From an uncultured Roseburia sp. (GTDB lineage Bacteria; Bacillota; Clostridia; Lachnospirales; Lachnospiraceae): 64,000 nt of DNA. Location: positions 19,431-83,430 of the forward strand of contig CANPGM010000007.1 of NCBI GenBank assembly GCA_947573605.1. The letters are read 5' to 3'. The notes under the pieces are model-generated. The model had not been told where the DNA came from, did not search any database, and worked only from the letters and a program-made list of their open reading frames with translations. Of the stretch, positions 1 through 9,989 are shown piece after piece. The position numbers and the translations under genes are program-made. How positions within the stretch are numbered: the first letter of the stretch is position 1; the number at the start of each line of letters is the position of its first letter.

Positions 1-1
1 G

Positions 2-3000
2 GATCTTACATCCGGCGTAAAAATCAGCGACGATATGCTGCCGCGTGAGGAGAAAACAGATGTAGAAGTCTCTGAAGAAGAGGAAAAATTCGGAAAAGTG
101 ACGCTTGAAGAGACGGACCGAGACACGGTTTCTGCAGATCTGTTTTTGAACGGGGAAAAGCAGGACCCGGTAAGGGAGCTTTTGAACGAGGAAACGGTCG
201 ACGATAAGGATATGGTTCGCGTAATTATCATGTTAGAAGACGATTCTGTCGTGGAACGGGACAGTAAGGCGAGCATGAATACCGTGACAAAAGAGCGGAG
301 CAGATGGTTAGAGGCAAAACAGGATGCCGTGGTTTCCGAGATTGAAGAGACTCTTTTTGACGGAGAAAATTTGGACATTCGTTATCACTATACCTGGCTT
401 TTAAATGGTGTGGCGACAGAAGTGCCATACGGTATGATCGACGATATCAAGGCGACAGACGGCGTAAAAGAGGTGCTTTTACAGCCGGTTTACAGCGTTG
501 CGGAAAAGACTGCGGTCCCTCATACTGTTTCTGACGGAGTGATGATCGGCAGAGATGATACATGGGCGAAAGGTTATACCGGAAAAGGAATTGTAATTTC
601 CGTTATTGACACCGGTATTGACGATGATCATCAGAATTTTGGGGCGCTTTCGGATTCTGCGCTGACAGAGGATTCGGCGACGAAAGACACGGTTTTGAGT
701 GTGCTTGACGAATTGAATGCAACGAGCGTGCGTCCTGATATTACAGTAGACGATGTATATCGCAGTACAAAAATTGTTTACGGATTTAATTATGTAGACG
801 AAAATGTCAGGATTAATCATATCGGAGATTCTGCAGGCGATCACGGCACACATGTGGCGGGTATCGCAGCGGCAAACGATCTCCACAACAATGAAGCGGT
901 CGGAGTTGCTCCGGATGCGCAGCTTTATGTTATGAAAGTGTTCGGTTCGAACGGAGGCGCATATACGGATGACATTCTTGCTGCATTAGAGGATTCCTTA
1001 ATGCTCGGCGCAGATGTTGTGAATATGAGTCTTGGTTCTCCGGCGGGATTCACTTCCGCTGGTGAAATGATTGACGAGATTTACGGAAGAGTTTCTTCCA
1101 CAAATACGATACTTGCGGTTGCTGCAGGAAATGCATCGTCTGCAGGACAGGGGAACATGTGGGGAACCAACTCGAACCTGACGGGAAATCCCGATAACAG
1201 TACCATCAGTTCACCTGCTACATATGTAAATGCAACTTCTGTAGCCAGTGTAGATAATGTGAACAGCAAAGGTTATTATATAGAAGTAAACGGTACAAAG
1301 CTTGGATATCTCGAAGGCACAAACGGCCAGAATGCTTCTATGGTTGACACATTAGGCGGAAACGAATACGACTATGCGATGGTACCGAATTTCGGACAAA
1401 GTGTATCCGATTTTACGGAAGCGAATGTAGAAGGAAAAGTAGCCGTAGTTCAGCGAGGGGTATCCGCATTTACCGAGAAAGTAAAGTTTGCGGAGGAAGC
1501 CGGAGCGATTGCCTGTCTGATTTATAATAATACGACCGGCACACTCGGCATGGATATGTCGGACGGCGAGGCGGTTATTCCGTGCGCTTCAATTACCATG
1601 CAGTCCGGAGAATTGCTTGCGGCGTCATTGGAAGAAAATCCGGAAAGCAAAATGAAATTTTCCGATACGCAGGCTTTGATTCCAAGTGAAACGGCGTATC
1701 GGATGAGTGATTTTACCTCCTGGGGAATTTCGCCGAATCTGTCGCTTGAACCGGATATTACGGCGCCGGGCGGAAATATTTATTCGACTTTAGACGGCGG
1801 AAAATACGGACTCATGAGCGGTACTTCTATGGCGTCGCCGAATGTGGCGGGTATTGCCGCGCTAGTAATGCAATATGCAAAGGCAAATTATCCCGAACTG
1901 TCTGAGACGGAACTTCATACGTTTGTGAATACGCTTCTGGTAAGTACGGCGGAGCCGTTGGTTTATGACGAAACGGCGATGTTTTCTCCAAGAAGTCAGG
2001 GAGCGGGACTTGCCAATGCGTATAATGCGATCTCGACAAAAGTATATCTTACGGTGGACGGTATGGACGTGCCGAAAGCAGAGTTGATGGACGATCCTGC
2101 AAAAACGGGGGCATATGCGTTTGATTTTCGCGTACATAACTTTGGAGATACGAATGCATTCTTCAAATTAAACACTACCGCCCAGACGGAAGATGTGCTT
2201 AGAGTAGAAGGACTTGATAAAACCTTTATGTCGATGACCCCGGTTTCGCTTGAGGCTGAGGCAAAAGAGACATCGGATCATCTGATCTATACCTATGATT
2301 ATAATGAGAACGGAAAGACAAACAGCTCTGATGCGCGTAGTCTTTATTTAAAAGTGAAAAAGAATGAAACAGCCGCTGCGGATGAGTTTTTCCGTTATGA
2401 TTTAGATGGCAGTGAAGATTCCAATCTTGAAGACGTTCAGACTTATCTTGACGCTCTGGTGGGAAAATCAGACGTTGATTTAAACGATCAGGTACTGAAA
2501 GTAGCTTCAGGAGACGAGGCATCCGTTTCCGTATCGCTTCAGGTTACGGATAATGGAAAAGCTTTTATGGATTCCAATTTTGAAAACGGAATTTATGTCG
2601 AAGGCTTTACCATGCTCGAGGCAAAAAATGCGGGCGGAGTAGATTTATCGCTGCCCTATATGGGATTTTACGGGGACTGGACAAAAGCGCCGATTTTTGA
2701 TTCCGGTTTTTACTGGCAGAGTGACGAAGAAATGGAAGCAAGCCAGTATCCCAATATTATATTTACGAATTATGGAAAAGAAAACGTATGGTATCCGGGC
2801 GTTAATCCGTACCTGGAGGAAGCGTTTGACGAAAGTCATGTCTCGATTTCTCCAAACGGAGACGGATACGGAGATTATTTTGAGGACATTTATCTGGCCC
2901 TGCTCCGCAATGCGAAAACCCTTCGGTTTACTTTTACAGATGCGGATACGGGAGCGACTTATTTTGACCGGACGCTTAAGAACGTAGAGAAATCCGTATT

Positions 3001-6000
3001 TCATTCGGCATACAATCAGATTGTGCCGTTTGTGTACTCGAATTATGCCGGAGAAGACGGCAGGTATGAGTTTACGGGCGCAGACGGCAGCCCGCTTGCA
3101 AATAATACAAAGCTGAACTTCTCGGTTCGTGCGGAAGTGGATTATGATCTGCACGACCAGAACAACGTTTCGAGTGAATGGAACTTACCGATTATCGTTG
3201 ACACAGAAGCGCCTGTAGTGGAGGATTCCGAGATTTACCTGGATGAGAAGGACGGAAAGCGTTATTTAAAACTGACCTTCCATGATAATCTTGCGGTTGC
3301 TGCAATGAATTTCCTGAATAAGAGCGGAACAATGATTCTTGCTCAGTATCCGGTGGAGAAGACGGAAGCGGGAGAGAACTGCACAATGAGCTTTGATATC
3401 ACCGGATTCGGAAATCAGTTTAATCTGGTAATCGGCGATTATGCGTTTAACGAAAGAACGTATGTCATTCGTACCTCGGATAACGACCCTGTTTTGGATG
3501 AAAATCTGCTGTACGGTTACCGCGTTGCGGATCAGAATTATTCGGATGATTCGCTGTACGGATGGATCGGCATTAACCGGGAGACGGCTGATGTGACGGT
3601 ATTTGACAGTGAATATTATATTGATTATGCATTGACGGCTGCGGAGTATATCGGCGGATACATTCTTGCAGTAGATGCGGATCAGACCCTTTCCTTTATT
3701 AAGCCGGGGTATTGGGACGAAAGAACTCAAATTGCAAAACTTAACGTAAATATCAGAGATATGGCGTTTGATCCTACGGAAAAGAAGCTGTATGCATATA
3801 ACAGTACCGATAACAGTCTGTGCACGATTGATATTACTTCCGGTGAAGTGACGAATATCAGCGCTGATTATCTTTCGGTTGTTATTGCAATGACATGTGA
3901 CGATAACGGTACGTTATACGGTATCGATCAGGATGGAATATTAAAGAAGCTTGATAAGGTAAACGGTACCTGGGGAGAGGATGTCTTCAATACGGCGGAA
4001 GTTACGGAAAAAATGCCGTGGTACGCGCAGTCTATGATGTATCATTCCGAAGAAAATGCGATTTACTGGGCGGCTTTTTATTCGGATTGGACCGGAAATG
4101 CCGGGACTCTTTATCGTTACTCACTGACGGATCACACATTTAAAGAAATCGGAACCATTGCCGGAAATGCGGAAGTTGTAGGTCTTTTAATGCTGAACGA
4201 CAGAGGGTATAAGCTGCCTGAGTCGGAGCTTTTAAGTATCGGATTAAAGCAGACGAGTATCAGCCTGTTGGAGGGAAGCGCAAAGGCGCTGAACCTGATT
4301 TTGACGCCGTGGTACGGAAAAGAACAGACGCTTAATTGGAGCAGCAGCGACACGAAGGTTGCGGAAGTATCGCAGAGCGGAGAAGTATTGGGAGTCGGAG
4401 TCGGTAAAGCAACTGTTACGGTAAGTAATGCCGATAAATCTCTTCAGGCTTCCTGTGAAGTGACGGTGATCAATCCGCAGTCAACGTTGAAAGGTTTTGC
4501 GTTGTCCGGCGGGTCGCTTCAAAATCAGTGGGTAAGTTTCCGGGCGGATGATGTCGCAAGTCCGGACATATTGACTGAGGCCGGTTTCAGAAGTTATTAT
4601 GCAGGAGAATATCTGAACGGATATATTTATGCATATAGTTCTTCCAATGAGCTTTACCGCATTGAAGAACAGACGCTTAGTGCGGAGAAGATTTCGGATA
4701 GCGTAAGCGGTTATATAATGCAGGATATGGCCTATGATTATTCGAGCGGTTTTATGTACGGAATTGCGCAGGACATGATATTCGGAGAGACGAGTCTTGT
4801 TATAATTGATACGATGACAGGAGAATTTACGCCTGTATGTACAATTACAGACGAATTTGGAAACTATGCTTGCGGACTTGCGATCTCCACAGAAGGTACA
4901 ATGTATATCATAACATATACCGGTATTCTTTACACTTGTGATAAGGAAACGGGTGCGCTTACGAAGGTAGGCTATACAGGCTACGCCGGCTCCCAATATA
5001 CACAGAGTATGGCGTATGACCATAATACGAATGAATTGTACTGGGCAATGCTTTCTTCAACCGGTGAAGCCGGAATCATGTATATGGATACAAAATCAGG
5101 CGCTGCAATCTCACTTGGTACATTTGACGGCGGCGTGCAGCTTACTTCTCTGTACAGTATACCGGAAACAATGCCGGGAAGAGATCCGGTACCTGCAGAG
5201 CGTATGGAACTGACGATAGAAAAAAATACGCTGCGTATGATTGCAGGTTCTAAACGGAGTATTCCGGCTCGCGTGCTTCCGCTGAACGCAACTGACCGTA
5301 CGATTATGTGGACGGTTGCTGACGGGGAGATCCTTGCAATTGAAAACGGTATGATTACGGCAAAGAAAGCCGGCAGCACAACCGTGACGGGAACGAAAGA
5401 AATAAACGGAAGTACGGCTACGCTTACTTTTACAGTTGAGGTGGTCGAATCCGCCGGTAAATTATACGGATATATTCAGTCGGATCTTTCGAACGGAAGC
5501 GGACATTTCTGGGGAGGCTTTCGTGATAATAACCTTGCCGAAGGCGAGGGACTTGCAGACGCTTCCGCTTATGAGGTCTATGCGGGAACCTGGTATAACG
5601 GCAAGATTTATGGCTACGGTATTGATACGACAAGCTTTGAATATCAGTATATGATCATTGACGGAACCGGATTTACAGTGGATACGGCAATAGCCGGAGA
5701 TTTCCCGGATATGATGGATCTGGCGTTTGATTATACCGAAGGAGCAATGTATGCAGTCGGCGGCGTAAGAAATGTGGACAGCTACAATTCGCTTTATACG
5801 GTAGATATTAAGACGGGATCTGTATATAAGATTGCGGATTTTGATACGCGGATTATGACGCTGGCATGTACCGAAGAGGGAACGCTTTACGGTGTGGACG
5901 GCGGCGGCATCCTTTATGCGATTAACAAGGAAAACGGAACTTTAAGCGCAGTCGGCGAAACTGGTTATAATGCGAACGTATATCAGTCTATGGCTTATGA

Positions 6001-7312
6001 TCATAATACGGGTAATCTTTACTGGGCACAGGTATACAATGACAATATGACAATGCTTATTACTGCGAACCTTCTTCTGGTTGATACGGCAGACGCTTCC
6101 GTATTAAATCTTGGCATGATCGGGCTGGCAGGATCGCAGGTTTCGTCACTATATACCCTTCCGAAGGAGGAAATACCTACAGGTACGTCGGAAGTGAAGA
6201 AAATTTTAATCGGCAGTAAATCCGAGATGTTAAAAGTCGGGGAACAGAAGCAGATTTCTGCTGCGGTATATCCGTTAAATGTTGCATCGGCCGGTACGCA
6301 GCTTACTTACCAGTCGTCGGATACTGCAGTTGCGTCCGTGGACGAAAACGGAGTTGTTACGGCAGTAGCTTCGGGAACCGCAAATATTACCGTAAAGACC
6401 GGAAACGTTACGGCGAATTGTGAAATAAAAGTAGTCGGAAACGACAAAACGGTTTATGTAGTAAATGCGAACGGATTTGAGGTATCTCCGCTGCTTTCGC
6501 CGGATACGATTTCCAGGAAAGAAACATTGCCGGAAGCGTCAGGTCTTACAATTGTAACAGCAACTTACCACAACGACGGATATTTTTATGCGGTAGGAAC
6601 GGACGGATATCTGTGGAAGTATACGGAAGATATGAAGACCGTTCAGAGAATCGGAACGGATACGGTGATTCGGCAGCTTGACAAATACGTTGATTTCCTG
6701 CCGACCGAGGATCCATTCTTTGCGCCGAGAGTAATTGATATCGCTGAAAATCCGTTTAACGGAAAGATGTATACTCTGGTACAGGGAATAGAAGCGGGAG
6801 AAATGTTTGATGAAATGACGTTTTATATCTGTGAATTGAATCCGGATACGGGTGCGTCTACCGTAGCAGTTTATGTTCCAATTGAGATTAACAGACCGGA
6901 TGAGTTTGTATTTACCGGAGAAAACGATATTCTTATTTATGACGCATATGAGGATTATGTTTACAGCATGTCATTGAATCCGGATGGTGAAATTCGGCAG
7001 GTGGCATGGGCGCAGGGGGTTTTTGCAAGCGGCGACAGCAATGCAATGGCCTACAGTGTAGAGCTTGATATGGTATTTATTGCGACAGCGGATTATTATT
7101 TCAATAACGGAATGGCGCTGTTTGTATTAAATCCGGATACAGGAAACATCTACAAATATGCGGATGCGGCATATGCGGATACTATGGTTGATTTGATTCT
7201 GATTGAGGGAGCTTTACCGACGAAGACGACGGAAGAGAGCGACCAGTCGGAAACAATCATGACAGAGGAAGTTTTTGTCGATTTACCGAAGTATTTTAAG
7301 GGAAATCAGTAG
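2..7312 (+). CDS. Giant secreted S8 subtilisin-family protease (5' end outside window)
   Basis: The reading frame is open from the first bases, so the signal peptide and true start lie upstream. Numbering from the first ATG (35): an I9-type propeptide region (about 60-155), then an S8 catalytic domain with Asp192 (VIDTG), His270 (HGTHVAG) and Ser598 (GTSMASP). A PA domain (about 430-550) is inserted between His and Ser, as in lactocepin/C5a-peptidase proteases. Fn3-like modules follow, including ISPNGDGYGD near 945. An insert at about 750-820 has two Ca-loop motifs like dockerin repeats. The C-terminal half alternates four propeller-like blocks (about 1157-1387, 1486-1714, 1807-2046, 2141-2392; recurring MAYDxxTxxLYWA) with three Big_2 domains (about 1400-1480, 1722-1806, 2052-2136). 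It ends without LPXTG or membrane anchor. By family it is an extracellular endopeptidase; the substrate is unknown. Confidence 0.93.
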   Translation, partial: DLTSGVKISDDMLPREEKTDVEVSEEEEKFGKVTLEETDRDTVSADLFLNGEKQDPVRELLNEETVDDKDMVRVIIMLEDDSVVERDSKASMNTVTKERSRWLEAKQDAVVSEIEETLFDGENLDIRYHYTWLLNGVATEVPYGMIDDIKATDGVKEVLLQPVYSVAEKTAVPHTVSDGVMIGRDDTWAKGYTGKGIVISVIDTGIDDDHQNFGALSDSALTEDSATKDTVLSVLDELNATSVRPDITVDDVYRSTKIVYGFNYVDENVRINHIGDSAGDHGTHVAGIAAANDLHNNEAVGVAPDAQLYVMKVFGSNGGAYTDDILAALEDSLMLGADVVNMSLGSPAGFTSAGEMIDEIYGRVSSTNTILAVAAGNASSAGQGNMWGTNSNLTGNPDNSTISSPATYVNATSVASVDNVNSKGYYIEVNGTKLGYLEGTNGQNASMVDTLGGNEYDYAMVPNFGQSVSDFTEANVEGKVAVVQRGVSAFTEKVKFAEEAGAIACLIYNNTTGTLGMDMSDGEAVIPCASITMQSGELLAASLEENPESKMKFSDTQALIPSETAYRMSDFTSWGISPNLSLEPDITAPGGNIYSTLDGGKYGLMSGTSMASPNVAGIAALVMQYAKANYPELSETELHTFVNTLLVSTAEPLVYDETAMFSPRSQGAGLANAYNAISTKVYLTVDGMDVPKAELMDDPAKTGAYAFDFRVHNFGDTNAFFKLNTTAQTEDVLRVEGLDKTFMSMTPVSLEAEAKETSDHLIYTYDYNENGKTNSSDARSLYLKVKKNETAAADEFFRYDLDGSEDSNLEDVQTYLDALVGKSDVDLNDQVLKVASGDEASVSVSLQVTDNGKAFMDSNFENGIYVEGFTMLEAKNAGGVDLSLPYMGFYGDWTKAPIFDSGFYWQSDEEMEASQYPNIIFTNYGKENVWYPGVNPYLEEAFDESHVSISPNGDGYGDYFEDIYLALLRNAKTLRFTFTDADTGATYFDRTLKNVEKSVFHSAYNQIVPFVYSNYAGEDGRYEFTGADGSPLANNTKLNFSVRAEVDYDLHDQNNVSSEWNLPIIVDTEAPVVEDSEIYLDEKDGKRYLKLTFHDNLAVAAMNFLNKSGTMILAQYPVEKTEAGENCTMSFDITGFGNQFNLVIGDYAFNERTYVIRTSDNDPVLDENLLYGYRVADQNYSDDSLYGWIGINRETADVTVFDSEYYIDYALTAAEYIGGYILAVDADQTLSFIKPGYWDERTQIAKLNVNIRDMAFDPTEKKLYAYNSTDNSLCTIDITSGEVTNISADYLSVVIAMTCDDNGTLYGIDQDGILKKLDKVNGTWGEDVFNTAEVTEKMPWYAQSMMYHSEENAIYWAAFYSDWTGNAGTLYRYSLTDHTFKEIGTIAGNAEVVGLLMLNDRGYKLPESELLSIGLKQTSISLLEGSAKALNLILTPWYGKEQTLNWSSSDTKVAEVSQSGEVLGVGVGKATVTVSNADKSLQASCEVTVINPQSTLKGFALSGGSLQNQWVSFRADDVASPDILTEAGFRSYYAGEYLNGYIYAYSSSNELYRIEEQTLSAEKISDSVSGYIMQDMAYDYSSGFMYGIAQDMIFGETSLVIIDTMTGEFTPVCTITDEFGNYACGLAISTEGTMYIITYTGILYTCDKETGALTKVGYTGYAGSQYTQSMAYDHNTNELYWAMLSSTGEAGIMYMDTKSGAAISLGTFDGGVQLTSLYSIPETMPGRDPVPAERMELTIEKNTLRMIAGSKRSIPARVLPLNATDRTIMWTVADGEILAIENGMITAKKAGSTTVTGTKEINGSTATLTFTVEVVESAGKLYGYIQSDLSNGSGHFWGGFRDNNLAEGEGLADASAYEVYAGTWYNGKIYGYGIDTTSFEYQYMIIDGTGFTVDTAIAGDFPDMMDLAFDYTEGAMYAVGGVRNVDSYNSLYTVDIKTGSVYKIADFDTRIMTLACTEEGTLYGVDGGGILYAINKENGTLSAVGETGYNANVYQSMAYDHNTGNLYWAQVYNDNMTMLITANLLLVDTADASVLNLGMIGLAGSQVSSLYTLPKEEIPTGTSEVKKILIGSKSEMLKVGEQKQISAAVYPLNVASAGTQLTYQSSDTAVASVDENGVVTAVASGTANITVKTGNVTANCEIKVVGNDKTVYVVNANGFEVSPLLSPDTISRKETLPEASGLTIVTATYHNDGYFYAVGTDGYLWKYTEDMKTVQRIGTDTVIRQLDKYVDFLPTEDPFFAPRVIDIAENPFNGKMYTLVQGIEAGEMFDEMTFYICELNPDTGASTVAVYVPIEINRPDEFVFTGENDILIYDAYEDYVYSMSLNPDGEIRQVAWAQGVFASGDSNAMAYSVELDMVFIATADYYFNNGMALFVLNPDTGNIYKYADAAYADTMVDLILIEGALPTKTTEESDQSETIMTEEVFVDLPKYFKGNQ

Positions 7313-7320
7313 AATCGAAA

Positions 7321-7364
7321 ACAGTCCAAAGCACAGTCTTTTGTTGCTTTGGACTGTTTTTTTT
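7321..7364 (+). terminator. Intrinsic terminator after the protease gene
   Basis: A perfect 13-bp inverted repeat (ACAGTCCAAAGCA at 7321-7333, its complement at 7345-7357) is followed by a run of eight T. It lies 8 nt past the protease stop codon. Confidence 0.92.
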
Positions 7365-7521
7365 CTTTACAGGAGAATTGTCTGATGTTACAATGGAATA
7401 TATGTTGGATTAATTTAGGACAAATATGTATTACAGATGGTATCAGTGAACGAGGATTCCTCCGAATCTGCTGATATCGGTCTTTTTGAGGTACGCAAAG
7501 AGGGAAAGGATCATAAAGAAC

Positions 7522-8250
7522 GTGGAAAAGGAAGATTTTTTATTAAGTCAGATTGATGAATTCAGGGAGAAAGCAAAGCAGCTTCAGGATCTCCTTGTTG
7601 CAAAAGAGAGTAAGGTACAGGAGCTTCAGGCGTTAGTCAGCGAAAGAGAAGATAAGGCGCAGGAATTAGAGCAGATTTTGTCGGAGCGCCAGGAAGAGGC
7701 CGACCAGCTTGTGGTTGATTTTAACCGGAGAGTCGAAGGCCTTTCGGAAAAAGTGACGGCGAAGATGTCGGAGATTGAAGAGTCGCTGTCCGAACAGGTC
7801 GAGGATGTAAAGAACGTCAGTAAAGCGCAGTTAGAGGCTACGAGAAAGCTGAATGAGGAGCAGATTGCGGCAAGCAGGAAAATAAGCGAAGATCAGCTTG
7901 CAACGAGTAAGCAGCTTTTGAACGAACAGGCATTGGCGAATAAAAAGCAGAGCGAGGATCAGCTTGCAGAGATGAAGTCGTTAATCGAAGGCGCATCGTC
8001 TCAGATGTCACAAATCGAGTCACTCAAGGCAGACTTGTCGGAAAAGGTGCATTCGGAGAATGTGAAGTGTTACCGAAATATTCAGGATTTGTTTGGAGAA
8101 TTTGACGAACGGCTGGAGAAGGTTGACGACATGGAAGGCGAAGTGGGAAGAGTCGGAACCTTTGTGAAGTTTTTAACGGTATTTTCGATTATCAATTTCG
8201 TGGCTTTAGTCGGACTGATTATTCTTTCTCTGGATATTATCAATTTTTAA
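7522..8250 (+). CDS. Coiled-coil protein with a C-terminal membrane anchor
   Basis: About 242 residues. Residues about 5-200 are almost entirely heptad-like and rich in Glu, Lys and Gln (long coiled coil), including a repeated SEDQLA motif. One hydrophobic segment ends the protein (FLTVFSIINFVALVGLIILS), so it is probably a tail-anchored cytoplasmic coiled coil. The GTG at 7522 is preferred because an AGAGGGAAAGGA stretch lies about 11 nt upstream; a TTG at 7486 would add 12 residues but has no ribosome site. Function is not recognised. It has its own transcription unit, between the protease terminator and the pyrophosphatase gene. Confidence 0.75.
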   Translation: MEKEDFLLSQIDEFREKAKQLQDLLVAKESKVQELQALVSEREDKAQELEQILSERQEEADQLVVDFNRRVEGLSEKVTAKMSEIEESLSEQVEDVKNVSKAQLEATRKLNEEQIAASRKISEDQLATSKQLLNEQALANKKQSEDQLAEMKSLIEGASSQMSQIESLKADLSEKVHSENVKCYRNIQDLFGEFDERLEKVDDMEGEVGRVGTFVKFLTVFSIINFVALVGLIILSLDIINF

Positions 8251-8268
8251 AGCGAGGGGGGTCGTATC

Positions 8269-8300
8269 AATGGACAGGAGGCAGATTGCTCCTGTCCATT
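8269..8300 (+). promoter_or_regulatory. Perfect 12-bp hairpin ahead of the pyrophosphatase start
   Basis: AATGGACAGGAG (8269-8280) and its exact reverse complement (8289-8300) flank an 8-nt loop. No T-run follows, so it is not a terminator. An AGGAGG sequence sits at the top of the left arm and would be hidden in the stem. Likely role: translation control or mRNA stability (inference). Confidence 0.6.
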
Positions 8301-8326
8301 GGTGCGTTAGCAGGTATGAATTTTGA
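8270..8326 (+). CDS. Possible 18-codon upstream ORF overlapping the pyrophosphatase start
   Basis: ATG at 8270, preceded at about 10 nt by GAGGGGGG (8254-8261), encodes MDRRQIAPVHWCVSRYEF and stops at 8324-8326, just after the ATG at 8316 of the next gene. The overlap and strong ribosome site suggest a coupling or leader peptide. No homology is claimed and it could be chance. Confidence 0.3.
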   Translation: MDRRQIAPVHWCVSRYEF

Positions 8327-9968
8327 AGCAAAAAAGGTATGGGTGACCGGGCATAAGAATCCCGACACGGATTCTGTCTGCGCCGCCATTTCTTATGCGT
8401 ATTTAAAGAATCAGACGGACGAAAGGGAGTATGTGCCAAAGCGGGCGGGTGCGGTCAGCGCCGAAACAAAATATGCGCTTGATTATTTTCATGCAAAAGA
8501 GCCGGAATTAATTACGGACGCAGGAGCGCAGATTAAGGATATTTCCATTCGTAAAACAACGGGTGTAAATTCGCAGATTTCACTGAAACGGGCATGGGAG
8601 ATGATGAAAAAACTGGATGTGGTTACGCTCCCGGTTACAAACCGGCTCGGAAAGTTAGAAGGCGTCATTGTAACAAAGGATATCGCCACTTCTTACATGG
8701 ATGTATATGACAGTCGTGCGCTGTCCAAAGCGAGAACCCAGTATAAAAATATTGCGGAAACATTAGACGGTAAAGTGGTGTGCGGCAATGAACATGCGTA
8801 TTTTGTACGGGGAAGAGTGATTATCGGTTCCTCAAATTCGGAATATATGGGCGAGTTCGTAGAATCGGATGATCTGGTGATTCTGGGCTCGAAAAAAGAA
8901 GCGCAGGTAAAAGCGATGGAGGCAAACGCGAGCTGTATTATTATCGGCTGCGGGTTTGAGCCGGAGAAAGACGTTATTTTAATGGCGGAGAAAAAGGACT
9001 GTGTCATTATTACGACGCCGTTTGATACGTTTTCCATCGCACGGTTAATCAATCAGAGTATGCCGATCAAAGAATTTATGACAAGAGAGATGGTTGCCTT
9101 TGATCTGGACGATTATATAAATGACGTGCGCGATATGATGTCGAAAATAAGACACCGCGATTTTCCGGTTTTAAACGAGAACGGTGATTATGTGGGTATG
9201 ATTTCAAGGCGTAATCTGATGAGTATGCAGAAAAAACAGATTATTCTGGTGGATCACAATGAAAAATCTCAGGCGGTGGACAATATCGGCGAAGCGGAGA
9301 TACTCGAAATCATTGACCATCACCGCATCGGCAGCCTTGAGACGATCTCACCGGTGTATTTCAGAAATCAGCCGCTGGGATGTACGTCGACCATTATTTA
9401 TCAGATGTTTTTAGAAAAAAACGTGGAGATTCCAAAACAGATTGCAGGACTGTTAATGGCGGCGATTCTGTCCGATACGCTGATGTTCCGTTCGCCGACC
9501 TGTACGCAGCCGGATATTATGGCGGCGGAGGCGCTTGCAAAAATCGCGGGTGTGGAAATCGAAGCGTTTGCAAAAAATATGTTTCAGGCGGGCAGTGACT
9601 TTAAACATAAAAAGACGGAAGAAATCTTTTACCAGGATTTTAAAATATTTCATACGAACGACTGCGATTTCGGAGTTTCTCAGGTCAGCGCGATGAGCAG
9701 AGAAGAACTGGACAAAGTCGGAAAGCAGTTAAAGCCGTTTATGCGGCAGGTGCTCGGCGAAAAGAAACTGGATATGGTTTATGTGATGCTGACCGACATT
9801 TTGGAGGAAACCTCCCGCGTTATTTCGGAAGGAACGGATGCGGCAAAGATTTTAGCCCGGGCCTTTGAAGGAAAAGAAGAGGACGACGGCGTTCTTTTAG
9901 AGGGAGTCGTTTCGCGTAAGAAGCAGATGATTCCAACGCTGATGAATGCGCTGACAGAGATACGGTAG
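8316..9968 (+). CDS. Manganese-dependent family II inorganic pyrophosphatase with CBS and DRTGG domains
   Basis: Hydrolyses pyrophosphate to phosphate in the cytoplasm. About 550 residues against about 310 for the minimal enzyme, because of an inserted regulatory region. The N-terminal DHH core shows GHKNPDTDS (His13, Asp17, Asp19, metal ligands) and Asp334-His335-His336 (DHH). Between them lie two CBS domains (about 60-120 and 245-305) flanking a DRTGG domain; the C-terminus is DHHA2. CBS-PPases of this family are regulated by adenine nucleotides including diadenosine polyphosphates. ATG 8316 gives the usual N-terminus close to the GHKNPDTDS motif. An in-frame TTG at 8286 has a better-placed AGGAGG but adds a non-conserved leader. 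Confidence 0.93.
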   Translation: MNFEAKKVWVTGHKNPDTDSVCAAISYAYLKNQTDEREYVPKRAGAVSAETKYALDYFHAKEPELITDAGAQIKDISIRKTTGVNSQISLKRAWEMMKKLDVVTLPVTNRLGKLEGVIVTKDIATSYMDVYDSRALSKARTQYKNIAETLDGKVVCGNEHAYFVRGRVIIGSSNSEYMGEFVESDDLVILGSKKEAQVKAMEANASCIIIGCGFEPEKDVILMAEKKDCVIITTPFDTFSIARLINQSMPIKEFMTREMVAFDLDDYINDVRDMMSKIRHRDFPVLNENGDYVGMISRRNLMSMQKKQIILVDHNEKSQAVDNIGEAEILEIIDHHRIGSLETISPVYFRNQPLGCTSTIIYQMFLEKNVEIPKQIAGLLMAAILSDTLMFRSPTCTQPDIMAAEALAKIAGVEIEAFAKNMFQAGSDFKHKKTEEIFYQDFKIFHTNDCDFGVSQVSAMSREELDKVGKQLKPFMRQVLGEKKLDMVYVMLTDILEETSRVISEGTDAAKILARAFEGKEEDDGVLLEGVVSRKKQMIPTLMNALTEIR

Positions 9969-9989
9969 GGCGGATGTAAAGGATGAAAA

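Noticed and set aside
479..886. Antisense frames inside the protease gene (also 2645-3154, 4481-5023)
   Set aside because: They lie wholly under a well-supported gene, have no ribosome sites and low-complexity basic translations.
8286..8315. TTG 8286 as the start of the pyrophosphatase
   Set aside because: It has a good AGGAGG, but that is within a stable hairpin and the added residues are not conserved; kept as an alternative.
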